A program made the translations under genes and the position numbers. DNA of 64,000 nucleotides from Piliocolobus tephrosceles (taxonomy: Eukaryota; Chordata; Mammalia; Primates; Cercopithecidae): contig NC_045441.1 in assembly GCF_002776525.5 (NCBI RefSeq), forward strand, positions 68,763,467 through 68,827,466, given 5' to 3'. This document shows, piece by piece, positions 43,681 through 56,483 of the stretch (position 1 is its first letter; each line of letters begins with the position of its first letter). Below the pieces are notes generated by a model. That model made no database searches. It saw only the letters and a list, made by a program, of their open reading frames with translations, and was not told the origin of the DNA.

Positions 43681-43977
43681 GGCTGGGTGCGGTGGCTCAT
43701 GCCTGTAATCCCAGCACTTTGGGAGGCCGAGTTGGGCCGATCACCTAAAGTCAGGAGTTTGAGACCAACCTGGCCAACATGGTGAAACCCCGTCTCTACT
43801 AAAAGTACAAAAATTAGCCAGGAATGGTAGTGGGCACCTATAATCCCAGCTGCTTGGGAAGCTGAGGCAGGAGAATTGCTTGAACCAGGGAGGTGGAGGT
43901 TGCAGTGAGCCAAGATGGTGCCACTGCACTCCAGCCTAGGTGATAGAGGGAAACTCCATCTCAAAAAAAAAAAAAAA
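43681..43977 (+). repeat. AluS-like SINE
   Basis: A full dimeric Alu starting 'ggctgggtgcggtggctcat', with an A-run at 43962-43977. The reverse-strand frame of 154 codons (43584-44048) is Alu-derived and not a gene. Confidence 0.94.
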
Positions 43978-44823
43978 AGTAGGTAGATCAAAAATAGACC
44001 AATATAAATAACATGGGCACCTGATTGAGGACAAACACTCAATTGCAATTCAAGGGAGACATAACCATCTTCTCAGTAATGGCATTGGGTCATTTGTATT
44101 ATAATTTTTTTAAAGAACATGGGCCTTTATACCACATACAAAACTACTTTGAAGATGGGGCAAAGACTTATATTTGAAAGCTTAAATAGTCAAAGTTCTC
44201 CAAGAAAATGATAAAACATATCTATATAATAACCATTAAACTATTGACTTTAATTAAAATAAGACTTTTTGTTCATTAAAATATTCAGACAATGAAAGGT
44301 GAGCACAAACTGAGAGAAAATATTTGCAATAGATATATACCCAATAATGGCTTTATGGAGAACATATAATGAAGTACTTATATTAAATAAAAAAATTCAT
44401 ATAAAAGGGAGTAAAAGACTTAAGCACTTTCCAAAAGAGAATAGAAAAATAGCCAATAAATACATAAAAAGATCCTCAGAATATTAGTTATCAGATAAAT
44501 GCCAGTTAAAGTCACTCCTTATTCATCAGAATGGCTAAAATGACCAAAAGTATTAAGAATGAGTGAGGATGTGAAATAACTAGAACTTTTACTCTTTATT
44601 AATTTAGAAAAATATTTGGTGTTCATTACTAATGTTAAACCTACTTATACACTTCGTTCTACCAATTCCTGCACAGCAGTGAGAAAGAACTGATTATCAA
44701 TACACACAACAACATGCGTGAATCTTACAGAGTTGATATTCAGTGAAATAAGTGAGACACAAAAGAGTACCTGATGTAAGACTCTATTTACAGGAGGTTC
44801 CAAAAGAAACAAGACTAATATGG

Positions 44824-45182
44824 TGATATGGTTTGGCTCCATGTCCTCACCCAAATCTCACCTTGAATTGTAATCCCCATAATCCCCACATGTCAAGGGT
44901 GGGCCCAGGTGGAGGTAATTGGATCATGGAGGTGGTTTCCCCCATGCTGTTTTCATGATAGTGAGTCTCAAAGATCTAATGGTTTTGTAAGCATCTGACA
45001 TTTCCCTAGCTTGCAGTCACTGTCCCTCCTGCCACCCTGTGAAAAGTGCCTTCCAACAAAATTGTAAGTTTCCTGAGGCACTCCCAACAATGTGGAACTG
45101 TGAGTCAAATTAAACCTCTTTTCTTTATAAATTAGCCAGTCTTGGGTATTTCTTCATAGCAGCATGAGAATGGACCAATACA
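44824..45182 (+). repeat. MST/THE1-type MaLR solo LTR with 5-bp target duplication
   Basis: 359 bp from 'tgatatggtttggctcc' to 'ggaccaataca'. TATGG precedes it (44819-44823) and follows it (45183-45187), the 5-bp duplication expected for MaLR elements. Diverged from young THE1. Confidence 0.93.
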
Positions 45183-45420
45183 TATGGTGACCAAAGTCAG
45201 AATAGCGTGGTGGGGTGGAGAGTATTGTCTGGATAAGGGCACAAGGGAATCTTCAAGGAAGGGGTCTGGAATGTCCTGAACCTTGATTTGGGAAATGGTT
45301 ACATTTGGGAAGTGGTTACACTCATGATGTACATGAGTACATCAACATGCAAAAAGTTGTCAAGCTATATATTTAAGATTTAAGCACTTTATGTAGGTTA
45401 CATTCAAATTTTTAAAAAGA

Positions 45421-46784
45421 TAACTTTTTTCTCATGCAAATAAAATCAATGTAGGTTTTTCTGTAACATAATCCATTTTTAGTTGTATTGCACAGACAAA
45501 ATAGAAACATCAAAATATAATTTGTATTTCTTTAAAATGTAATTGTTAATGTAATTTTTATACTGTTAACCATTTTTTCATTGTTCACATTTTTAAAAAC
45601 CGAATCAGACTTCTGCCATGTATATACAAGACCATTTATACTCTAATGTTTTAGTCAAACACTGAGAAGTGGTGTTTTGATAGGTGATCCTGATCACAGA
45701 TCTAAAACATGCATGATGTTAGGGTTGAATGAAGACTTCTCATGAATATTTCCCTCAAATGAAAATGTCTTATTCAGTGGTCCTTTCATTGTTTACCCAA
45801 GGAGTCCTTAAATTAAGAGCTAAGGACCAGAACTATTCAGTTAACCATTTATACATAGTTTTCCCTAGGTTTGCAGAATATTGGCTTAGTCAATTCCAGG
45901 TAAGCCATTAAGCAATAATTGAATAGCAAGCAATAATTAGCAGTTGTTAGATAACAAACCAGGAATGTAGAGAAGTGGGACTGGGGAATGTATACATTAG
46001 TTCAACAGAAATATAGTCCTTTGTTGGCGAGCCATAGGTAATATTAAGTAGCTTTTTGGGTATTTTGTCTTAATGATGGATCAATTATTTGTGACAGACT
46101 ACAGCAAAAACTCCTTAAATTAGAACTAGTGCCACGCTAATTAATTATGGGGCCTCAGCTGAGGCTCTGGGACTCAACTTCCTTACACATAAAAAATGAA
46201 GGGTTATTTGGAAAATTCTTCCATTCTGTTGCCTAAGATGAAGTTCTAAAATAATTTTTAATATACTTTAATATAGGTTTCTACATAATAGCCACTTATC
46301 TATTCAGACTTCTGATTATAAATTTAATAATTTTTCCATTTTATATATAAATCAGTGCTTTGCTCACATTGGGAAAAAGCAGCACTTTAATATATGTTTC
46401 TTAAAGTTTGATTTCAAGAAAACTTCATAGTCTGCATAATATTACTCCATCCTTCATTCCCCTTTTGCATGGTAGTGTGAAAATAAAAATATACTCATTA
46501 GAATCAGTAATTTTCTCTCACCCTTATAGCAAATCTTATACCCAGGAAAGCCAAGAGTGCTTCTTAAATAATCAGATCTGGCCTATCTAAATATAAAAAA
46601 GCAATAAGAAAGATAAACTGTTAAATAAAAAGTTTCTACATTTATACAAATGACTACAGCTTTATAAGAACAAAATTTTAAAAATATGTGTAAAGAAACA
46701 GTAACGTGAATAGCAAAATTTCTGAATTTATTTTCGGACATACACGGAGGTGGGGGCAGGGGAAAGGCAGCTCATTCAGGGAAG
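45421..46784. other. Unassigned, apparently unique AT-rich sequence
   Basis: No repeat or gene recognised. Short frames (for example 45729-45911, 46408-46590) have no family features. Confidence 0.3.
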
Positions 46785-46797
46785 GGGAGAAATTTCT

Positions 46798-47748
46798 TTT
46801 TTATTTGTTTTTTATTATGCTTTAAGTTCTAGGGTACATGTGCACAACGTGCAGGTTTGTTACATAGGTATACATATGCCATGTTGGTGTGCTGCACCCA
46901 TTAACTCGTCGTTTACATTAGGTACATCTCCTAATGCTCTCCCTCCCCCATGCCCCTACCCTACGACAGGCCCCAGTGTGTGATGTTCCCCACCCTGTGT
47001 CCAAGTGTTCTCATTGTTCAATTCCTACCTATGAGGGAGAACATGCAGTGTTTGGTTTTCTGTCCTTGCGATAGTTTGCTCAGAATGATGGTTTCCAGCT
47101 TCATCCGTGTCCCTATAAAGGACATGAACTCATCCTTTTTATTATGGCTGTGTATTATTCCATGGTGTATATGTGCCACATTTTCATAATCCAGTCTATC
47201 ATTCATGGACATTTGGGTTGGTTCCAAGTCTTTGTTATCATGAATAGTGCTGCAATAAACATACGTGTGCATGTGTCTTTATAGCAGCATGATTTATAAT
47301 TCTGTGGGTATATTCCCAGTAATGGGATGGCTGGGTCAAATGGTATTTCTAGTTCTATATCCTTGAGGAATTGCCACACTCTCTTCCACTATGGTTGAAC
47401 TAGTTTACCCTCCCACCAACAATGTAAAATTGTTCCTGTTTCTCCACATCCTCTCCAGCACCTGTTGTTTCCTGGCTTTTTAATGATCACCATCCTAACT
47501 GGTGTGAGATGGTATCTCATTGTGATTTTGATTTGCATTTCTCTGATGGCCAGTTATGATGAGCATTTTTTCATGTGTCTGTTGGCTGCATAAATGTCTT
47601 CTTTTGAGAGGCGTCTCTTCATATCCTTTGCCCACTTTTTGATGGGGTTGTTTGATTTTTTTTCTTGTAAATTTGTTTAAGTTCTTTGTAGATTCTGGAT
47701 ATTAGCCCTTCATCAGATGGGTAGATTGTAAAAATTTTCTCAGGAACA
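46798..47748 (-). mobile_element. 5'-truncated L1PA-type L1, 0.95 kb
   Basis: Contains the 3' untranslated region ('gggtacatgtgcacaacgtg' in reverse) and the C-terminal ORF2 region. The minus-strand frame at 47018-47272 is the ORF2 end, related to 54441-54680. The T-rich left end is its A-tail. 'ggagaaatttctt' at about 46785-46797 and 47749-47761 is the target duplication, showing target-primed insertion. Confidence 0.93.
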
Positions 47749-47761
47749 GGAGAAATTTCTT

Positions 47762-48800
47762 GGTGGCTTTGAGGTTTGTCTTTACTTCACCCAGTCCATG
47801 CCTGGAATCCTCTGTGCACTTAGTGATCTCAAGTCCTATGTCCCAGGCTCTTCTTTAAACATCTTAGAAGAAGCCTGAGGCTGGGCTGGAAGGTAAGATT
47901 CTAATTCAGAATTTTCATACTCTTTGGTCTGCAACTGAATGTGATAGTAGAAGCTGGTCCTCTACCTATAGCTATCTTCATTCCACCATCCGCTTCTCTT
48001 CTGCTTTTTCTGACCATCCCAGCAGCATCCTGCATTTGAGGGACTTCCAGTGCCCTCAGGACACCCTCACAACAAAGAACCATGGATATCTCTGTCAAGG
48101 GCTGTTTCTTGACCACCACTGTGGTTCGCCCTGGACACACCTTGCCGGCAAGCCAGCAGAAAGAGATACTTCAGGAAAGAGCCCCACAGAGCTGGGAAGT
48201 GAGCTTGGGGCTTTTGGAACAGCCATCCAGAGTCCCAGGTACCCATGTCATGGTCTACAAGGTGGAGCACAGGCTTTGAGTGGCCATGTGTCCTTGGCCC
48301 TTGGCCCTTGGCCCTGTGGGGAGTATGTGGTGAAGGGCAGCGTTAGCACCTGCTGAGGCACAGGCCCTTCTTGTCTAGGTCTAAGAGTTCTATTGATCAT
48401 AGTGCTACTGGAGGGACAAAATTTAGGGTGTTTGATGCATAAAATGCAATTAACTATACATGAAAAGTCAATGCTCAGCAGAATACTGAGAATAATATTC
48501 AGTGAATGGAAAATATGATCTTGGTACTGGAGGCATGTGACTTTGCTGCTTATTGCCAATCTCGTCTGCTCCTAGGAAGAATGGCAAGCATGTGGATTTA
48601 GTATTGATGTCTTCCCACCTCCCTACATCCCCTGTCCTGTCTCAGGAAGTGAAATCTGCTCAAAACTTGGTACAGGATTGTTGTACCCAGAATTTCTCTC
48701 CTCATGAAGAGATGACCGATTACTTTTCCCCTCCTCTCACCCTTACAAACTCCCTTTGTCTTGAGGAAAATGATGTCACCTAGATAGAAGAACAAAAGTA
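47762..48800. other. Unassigned island with several open frames
   Basis: This stretch is less AT-rich than its surroundings. It has overlapping frames on both strands at 47901-48356, including 65 codons from an ATG at 48082 and 106 codons at 48036-48356. A 7-bp tandem repeat 'cttggcc' x3 lies at 48294-48314. I recognise neither a repeat family nor a protein domain, and there is no clear splice-site or poly(A) context. It could be an old pseudogene, an LTR or a conserved element. Confidence 0.3.
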
Positions 48801-49609
48801 AGGGTGAGAAGAGCAGTCTCCTCAGCAGAATTCTCTCAGGGGATTTTCCATCTTAAAGGTTGATATTTTCTGACAGAAATGACTCTTTCATTGATGGAGA
48901 TCCAGGTCTTACACCAAAGTTTGTTAAAGAGATTGCTTGGGTCATTGTATTCTATGTTTAGCTACCTCAATTGAAATTCAGGACAGTATGACAATTACAG
49001 TCATGTATTTTGGAAAATATGATAAACATACGTAGGGTTGTGAGGATTTATTTTTAAACTAGGACATTAAAGTAATATAGCACAGAGATAATATTAGTGA
49101 TGGAGGAGAGGATGGAAAGGCAGGATGAAAGATACATAAAAATGCATAAAATTTATATGAAGTTATAACTTAAACAGTGAAAGAATCATTACAGTTTCTT
49201 CAGTGTGGAAAAAAATGCATCTAAAAACTTAGATGTCTCTTCCGTAGGAAAGAAGATTAACAAGTGTTTTTTCAAACTCTTTATAGACATTTACATCTTA
49301 AGTATCTATTCCAGATTCTCATTTGCCTTCTTTACAATCAAGGAATGACTTTTTAGAGGTGCAATTAATGACCCCATTCTCTTTCACTAATGTAAGAGTA
49401 TAATTATTTCATTGGAAACTACTACTATATATTATTTTATATTTTATTTCTTTCATATCTTTGTTCATGTATTAGTCTCATACAGTGCCTACCTTATAAG
49501 ATATTGTAAGAAATTATCAAGATAAATTTAATGCAGAAATAACAATTGTATGTAATGTCCCTATTTATTCATTTATGCTTATATAACATTGGAGGTGCTC
49601 AAAGGGTTC
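48801..49609. other. Unassigned AT-rich sequence
   Basis: No repeat or gene recognised. Confidence 0.3.
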
Positions 49610-49692
49610 CATGAGTATTGAGTCATTAAAGCTTAGTACCCCTGTGAGGTATACTTGATTATTATCATTATAGTTTATTAGACAGATCAAGC
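49610..49692 (-). repeat. Possible MIR fragment
   Basis: 'tgaggtatacttgattattatcat' order resembles the middle of reverse MIR. Short and diverged. Confidence 0.35.
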
Positions 49693-49987
49693 TTCCCCTG
49701 GAGTCCTGAAAGCTCTTACAAAGAGTGTTGGCTTTTTAATATTCTGCATCTGAGAATTACAACTCAGGTTTATGAAATTAACTCATTTTTCTTAGGATTG
49801 TCTCTTTTGAGTTATTTGGTTTCACCTACTTCTTGTAGCATAGCAGAAATAGTGCACTCCCAGCTTTTAGAAAACCTATATTTGAGAGGCTATTTCATCT
49901 CCTTCCAGAGATACAAAGAAGAGGCAAAATATTTGAGGGATAATAAGTAACCAGTGGGTGACATGAAAATTATTGATATATTTGCTA

Positions 49988-50160
49988 ATATTTATTGAAA
50001 AATATATGATGTGCCAGGATTGTGCTAAATCCATTCCAGAGACAAGTGAACAGAGGCTTTGAAAGTCTACATATTTTGCAAATGCGCAGCTCCCTAAGTG
50101 GAAGAGCTAGTCCGGAACTCTGGCCTTTTGACTTCTGGCCCAATGTCATAACCTCCATCC
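49988..50160 (-). repeat. MIR SINE fragment
   Basis: Reverse MIR: 'tatttattgaaaaatat', 'gatgtgccaggattgtgct', then 'gtggaagagctagtccgga' and 'ttctggcccaatgtcataac'. Confidence 0.65.
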
Positions 50161-50639
50161 CTGAATTTCCCCAAATTTGATATGCTTGCTACCAGTGGGA
50201 TAGAACTTAATTTTTCTCTGTACATAAGTATACTTTAATATTTATATATTTCACTGCATTTAAAAATAATATAATTTCCCCACTAAACCGTGGTATTATA
50301 GATATCACTCCCTAGGAGAAAGCTAAATTAGGTAGAATTTGGGTTTAGGAAGTAAGTAGAAATGATAAAAATCACAAAGGTGTGGGACATTAAATTTTAA
50401 AGTCTGGAAGACCTACTATGTATCATGTCACAGACTGAAGTGTATGAAGTAGTGTGAAGTGAGTGGTTTGAATAACAAGAAGAAAGAAAGAGGCTTTTAG
50501 CTCTAGCTCTAATTTCTGTTTATTTTTGAGGAGATGAAACTGTTGAAAAATGTTTTCTTGCTTTTGCTTCTGGTTATGTAAAAACTATTAAGGAAAATAA
50601 CTTTAAGCAGCTTATCCATCATGGGGCCCTTAGATTCAT
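50161..50639. other. Unassigned AT-rich sequence
   Basis: No repeat or gene recognised. Confidence 0.3.
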
Positions 50640-50850
50640 ACTGATTGGTTCTGAAACCATAGTACATCCACTTACTAGTTGTGTGACCTTAGGAAAGTTA
50701 ATTAACCTCTCTGAACTTCAGATTCTTTATTTGTGAATGGTGATGCTATACCTGCCTTTTAGCGCTTAGGCGAGAGTGAACAAACACAGTGTCTATAGAG
50801 TGCTTAACTTGTATTAGAAGGCTTTCAACAAAAGGTATCTACTGTTGTAA
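50640..50850 (+). repeat. MIR SINE
   Basis: Plus-strand MIR core is visible: 'cttactagttgtgtgacctt', 'taattaacctctctgaactt', then 'gtgtctatagagtgcttaac'. Confidence 0.8.
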
Positions 50851-51217
50851 TTTCTACCACATTATTACCTCTTCTCTTTGAAACTTGCATCTTTGAAAGT
50901 ATCATCAGTTACAACAATCACTATAATCTTTAGCCCCTGACTCACTGTCATTCTGTTCTCTGTTTCAGTCTTTGATAAGAACATGAATAGTCCTTGTAAA
51001 ATGTGGGTGCCTCTGTTTCTCTTCCCCAAAGCTTGTCTTCCACCCTAATTCAGTCACTCATTCCCATGGTCACATCCTAGACCTTGACATTATCAGTACC
51101 TGGCATCCTCCCCAACTGTAATCTCATTATTTAGTCTCCTCATCACAAAAATTTCAACATCACCATTTTCACGAATCTGTTTTTACTGACCCTTATATTC
51201 TTGTTGTTCCATCTCCT
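50851..51217. other. Unassigned sequence
   Basis: No repeat or gene recognised. Confidence 0.3.
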
Positions 51218-51415
51218 TTGTTACTAGTCTGCTCAAGCTGCCATGACAAAGTACGGTGGCTTAAACAACTGAAATGTATTTTCTCATGGTCCCAGTGGCT
51301 GGGAAGTCTAAGATCAAGGGTGACAGCTCTCTCTTCCTGGTTTGCAGGCAACTGCCTTCTTGCTGTGTTCTCATGTGATCTTTCCTCAGTGCAAAGATAT
51401 TTTCTGAGTTCATTG

Positions 51416-51446
<31 letters not shown>

Positions 51447-51612
51447 GGTAAAGAGAGGAGGGGTCTCTCATCCTCTATTTATAAGGCCACTAATCTCATC
51501 ATGAGGGACCCACTTACATGACACTATCTAACTCTAATTATCTCCCTTAGGCCTTACCTCTAAATTCTATTGCACTGGGGTTTAGAACTTCAACACATGA
51601 GTTACTCCATAA
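51218..51612 (-). repeat. MLT1-type MaLR LTR with a 28-base T-run
   Basis: Reverse MLT1: 'tctgctcaagctgccatgac', 'ggctgggaagtctaagatca', 'tcttcctggtttgcaggc', 'ataaggccactaatctcatc'. A run of 28 T (51419-51446) lies where a purine-rich simple stretch is usual. The short frames over it (51193-51471) are not genes. Confidence 0.9.
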
Positions 51613-51919
51613 CACTTCTCACTTCCAACCCAGCTTAAATTTACTAATTATAAACTCTCCAGTGCACACACCCTTGACTTGTCTCTCTCTTCCTCCATCA
51701 TTTTCACTTTACAAAACCAAATTTATGATTAAATCTGTTTTCCAACTACTCTGGGCTCAAACAAATGAGGCTGAATGTGACTGGAACAAAACATACAAAT
51801 ATTCTGATTAGTTTCACTTTTAGTTAAAAACAATGAACTCCAGTAGATGCTTAATGCTTTACACACTCAATACTTTCCTGATTCTCTCAACTTTCTCATT
51901 TCTCATAGAACTTTGCTAC
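51613..51919. other. Unassigned sequence
   Basis: No repeat or gene recognised. Confidence 0.3.
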
Positions 51920-52078
51920 TCCATGTGTAGCCCATAGGCCAACACTATTGATATTACCTAGATATTCTGAGAAATACAGATCTCAGACCCCATCCTAGAC
52001 CTACTGAATACGAATCTGAGTTTTATCAAGATACTAGGAGATTCTTCTGCATACTATATTTAAGTTTGAGAAGCATCT
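51920..52078 (+). repeat. MER5-type hAT element
   Basis: Plus-strand MER5 order: 'gtgtagcccataggccaaca', 'cagaccccatcctagaccta', 'ctgaatacgaatctgag', 'taagtttgagaagcatc'. Confidence 0.8.
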
Positions 52079-54289
52079 CCTTAAAAGACTCTTCTCAAAT
52101 CTCCAAATCTCCATCATCACTCTTAGCCAGTGGTCTTGCTTCCTATATTTCTTGAAAACTCTAGCAATATGTAAGTGGCATAGTCTTCCACCACTACTTG
52201 TACTGACTTACCACCATCCCCACTCACAACCTTTACCTTTCCACTTGGGCCTATAAATGAGTCATCCATGTTCCCATTTGAAGTAATTGCTCCTCTAGGC
52301 TCTATATCACATCCCTCCCAGTTGGTCTAGGCTCTGTTTTAGCAATATTTCCTTCTCTTCCTTGATCATACCTACAGTCATGCAACAATGCTTTTATTTT
52401 TTCTTCTAAAATACCTTCTAATCCCATTTCATCTGCTGCTTTCTCTTTTATTTATCACTTTTGTAACAAAATTATTTAAATGACTTGTGTAGGTCCTCCT
52501 CTCCAAATCCTTTCTTCCCATTCTCTGTTAAACCTACTTCAAATGTGTTTTGGCTCTTTTCATGTCTCCTTTTTTTGGTCAACAGTCATTTCAAAACTGT
52601 TCTTTTCAAAGCAAGCAATGATCTTCACATTACTAGATCCAGTGGTTGGTTCTCATTATTCATTATACTTACACCATCAACTATATTAGAATAAGTTGAT
52701 CACGTCCTCCTCTTTGATGTGCTGCCAATATCAGATATATATTGAGCACATGTGTATTTTGAAAATTATAAATCTTCTTTGAAAGAAAATTTAGTATTCT
52801 ATCAGATCCAGCTGCATATAACAGAAATGTCAAACATAACATTTGCTTAAATGTGATAGAAGTTTCTCTTTCTTAAAAAACATCTGAAGCTAAGAAATCT
52901 GTGACCAGTAGAGAGGCTTCACTGTGTCATAAAGACTGGGAATTCTATCATGTGCTTCATCACTTTCAGTGTTGTTTCCAAGTTTATAATTACTTCATAG
53001 TCTGAAAAACCTGTTAGAGATCCCATCATTAAGTCTGGGTTCCAGGCAACAGAAAAGACGATTGACGTAAAAGTAGGCCCTTTTTCTTTAATCACTAACC
53101 ATGAGTCTCATATTATGCTTCCGCTTGCATATTATTGACCATAGATTTAATCATATGCCATATCTAGCCACAAGATAAGCTGCTAAAGGTAATCTTTAAC
53201 TGATTGGAAATAGGCCCACCTAAAACACAGGGTCCTAAGAAAGAAAAGGATAATAGATTTTGTGAGACAACTAAAAATTTCCATCCAAGGAAGTCATGAC
53301 ATTGTCTTTGTGAGGAAATGTGCTATTAGAATCATAAGAGAGTCCCAAACAGATAGATGACTAATACATAAACCATTCACGCAAAGGGCAGCTGATGTGT
53401 TAGTCATGTAGCTGCTTTGTTCTTTGAGATCACATAAATCCAAACACTATAATTACCTTTAGAGTGTCAGTACAATTCGCCTACATTACATTGTTTGTAT
53501 GTAATTCGCAAATGTTGTATGTTTGAATGGGCATACTTCATGGAAAGATTAACAAAGCAATATCAACTTAATTTCCATAATCTTCAATTGTCTATCCAAT
53601 ATATATAAGACTCTTATTCCATAAAAATCATTTACTACTATGGAGAATAAAACATTAAACTATCTTCATATTAAAAATAATTTCATAATAGAAATGGTGT
53701 ATTATTGCATTGAATAAAAGAAAACTGATTATGGAACCTAACCTTTAAATGACTTATTAAATATCTCTATGCAAAACAAACATAGATTGCCTACATGGTA
53801 AATATAGAAGTGAACATTACCAAGGCCTAAACTGACATTGCGGTTAAGTTTTGAATTCAGAAGGAGATTGAAATTTTGATTTAAACTCAGATGAGATTTT
53901 ATACCTGAAAAAATTGTTTTGAAAAATGAAAGGGCTCATTTTTCTCGTATTGATTTTTCAGTTTTAAAGAATACAACTCTTTGTCACACTTGTTGCTAGT
54001 ATTTTTTCTAAATTATTGCTAATTGATGTTATTTCACTTATGATACAGGTGAAATAACATGTGCAACAATAGAAACAAAGGACAAAGCAAAAAGCAAGGA
54101 TGGGGGTGGTAAGTAGAGACACAGCTGACATCTGATAAGGCTGAAACCAGAGAAGTGAACATTACCAGGACTACTTTTCCTCATATAATTTATACTTGAA
54201 TGAAGCCTTTCAAGCACACATATCTTCTCTAAAGGCATAGCACAGTCTCGTACTTAGGAACACTAGTAAGTACTTGAGCATCATGCCTA
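52079..54289. other. Unassigned, apparently unique AT-rich sequence
   Basis: About 2.2 kb in which no repeat, gene or RNA was recognised. Frames at 52480-52694 and 54038-54238 lack family features. Confidence 0.3.
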
Positions 54290-54440
54290 GGAGTCTTTTT
54301 CTTATTAATATACTTTAAGCTCTGGCATACATGTGCAGAACATGCAGGTTTGTTCCATAGGTATACATGTGTCATGGTGGTTTGCTGCACCTATCAACCC
54401 GTCATCTACATCAGGTATTTCTACTAATGCTATCCCAGCC

Positions 54441-54680
54441 CTAGCCCACCACTTGCGACAGGCTCTGGTATGTGATGTTCCCCTCTCTGTGTCCATGTGT
54501 TCTCCCACTTCTGAGTGAGAACATGTGGTGTTTGGTTTTCTGTTCCTGTGTTAGTTTGTTGAGAATGATGGTTTCCAGCTTCATCCATGTCCCTGAAAAG
54601 GACATTAACTCATCCTTTTTTATGGCTGCACAGTATTCCATGGTGTATATGTACCACATTTTCTTTATCCAGTCTATCAT
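54441..54680 (-). pseudogene. L1 ORF2 C-terminal fragment
   Basis: A 79-codon frame with 'IYTMEYCAAIKKDELMSFSGTW', the conserved end region of L1 ORF2. The start methionine is internal to the old protein. Confidence 0.85.
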
Positions 54681-56057
54681 TGATGGACATTAGGATTTAT
54701 TCCAAGTCTTTGCTATTGTGAATAGTGCTGCAATAAAAATACATGTGCATGTATCTTTATAGTAGAATGATTTATAATCCTTTGGGTATATACCCAGTAA
54801 TGGGATTGCTGGGTCAAACGGTATTTCTCTGGTTCTAGATCCTTGAGGACCACGCTGCCTTCCACAATGGTTGAACTAATTTACACTCCAACCAACGATG
54901 TAAAAGCTTTTCTATTTCTCCACATCCTCTTCAGCATCTCTTGTTTCCTGACTTTTTGATGATTGCCGTTCTAACTGGTGTGAGATGGTATCTCATTGTG
55001 GTTTTTGCTTGCATTTCTCTAATGACCAGTGATGATGGGAGTTTTTTCATGTGTTTGTTGGCTGCATAAATGTCTTCTTTTGAGAAGTATCTGTTCATGT
55101 CCTTTGCCCACTTTTTGATTTTTTTTTTTTTCTTGTAAATTTGTTTAAGTTCGTTGTAGATTCTGGATATTAGCCATTTGTCAGACGGGTAGATTGCAAA
55201 AATTTTCTCCTGTTCTGCAGGTTGCCTCTTCAGTCTGATGATAGTTTCTTTTGCTGTGCAGAAGCTCTTTAGTTTAATTAGATCCCATTGTCAATTTTAG
55301 CTTTCATTGCCATTGCTTTGGGTGTTTTAGTCATGAAGTCTTTGCCAGTGCCTATGTCCCGAATGGTATTGCTTAGATTTTCTTCTAGGATTTTTATGAT
55401 TTTTAGGTCTTATGTTTAAGTCTTTAATCCATCTTGAGTTAATTTTTGTATAAGGTGTAAGGAAGGGATCCAGTTTCAGTTTTATGCTTATGGCTAGCCA
55501 GTTTTCCCAACACTATATATTAAATAGGGAATCCTTTCCCCACTGCTTGTTTTTGTCAGGTTTGTCAAAGATCAGATGGTTTTAGATGTGTGGTGCTATT
55601 TCTGAGGCCCCTGTTCTGTTCCATTGGTGTATATATCTGTTTAGGTACTAGTACTATGCTGTTTTGGTTACTGTAGCTTTGTAGTATAGTTTGAAGTCAG
55701 GGAGCATGATGCCTCTAGCTTTTTTCTTTTTCCTTAGCATTGTCTTGGCTATACGGGCTCTTTTTTGGTTCTATATGGAATTTAAATTAGTTTTTTTTTC
55801 CAATTCTGTGAAGAAAGTGAATGGTAGCTTAATGGGAATAGCATTGAATCTATAAATTTACTTTGGGCAGTATAGCCACTTTCATGACATTGATTCTTCC
55901 TATACATGAGCATGCAATGTTTTTTCATTTGTTTGTGTCCTCTCTTATTTCCTTGAGCAGTGGTTTGTAGTTCTCCTTGAAGGGGTCCTTTACATCCCTT
56001 GTAAGTTGGATTCCTAGGTATTTTATTCTTTTGTAGCAATTGTGAATGGGAGTTCAC

Positions 56058-56483
56058 TCATGATTTGGCTCCTTTTTGTCTATTATTGGTGTAGAGGAAT
56101 GCTTGTGATTTTTGCACATTGATTTTGTATCCTGAGACTTTGCTGAAGTTGCTTATCAGCTTAAGGAGATTTTGGGCTGAGATGATGGGGTTTTCTAAAT
56201 ATACAATCATGTCATCTGCAAACAGGGACAATTTGACCTCTTCTTTTCCTAACTGAATACCCTTGATTTCTTTCTCTTGCCTGATGGCCCTAGCCAGAAC
56301 TTCCAACACTATTTTGAATAGGAATGGTGTGAGAGGGCATCCTTGTCTTGTGCCAGTTTTCAAAGGGAATGCTTCCAGCCTTTGCCCACTCAGTATAATA
56401 TTGGCTGTGGGTTTGTCATGAATAGCTCCTATTATTTTGAGATACATTCCATCAATACCTAGTTTATTGAGAATTTTTAGCAT
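56058..56483 (-). pseudogene. L1 ORF2 reverse transcriptase fragment
   Basis: A 141-codon frame covering the RT palm: 'GTRQGCPLTPFLF' at about residues 43-55 and the catalytic 'FADD' at about residue 90, followed by 'YKINVQKSQAFLY'. The two aspartates are intact here. Frames before and after are shifted, so no whole enzyme is encoded. Confidence 0.9.

Larger units (their letters stand above)
43440..45420 (+). mobile_element. Old L1 (L1ME type), 3' half, interrupted twice
   Basis: ORF2 C-terminal-type sequence is visible ('gacagtaattaagacagtg' near 43613, later 'agaaaatatttgcaatag' near 44317, 'cagaatggctaaaatgacc' near 44527), followed by a 3' end with 'tgatgtacatgagtacatc'. It is split by an AluS (43681-43977) and an MST LTR (44824-45182). 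No readable ORF2 remains. The left limit is approximate. Confidence 0.75.

Noticed and set aside
43584..44048. Minus-strand frame of 154 codons
   Set aside because: Its centre is the reverse strand of an Alu, a common source of such frames. No domain beyond Alu-derived sequence.
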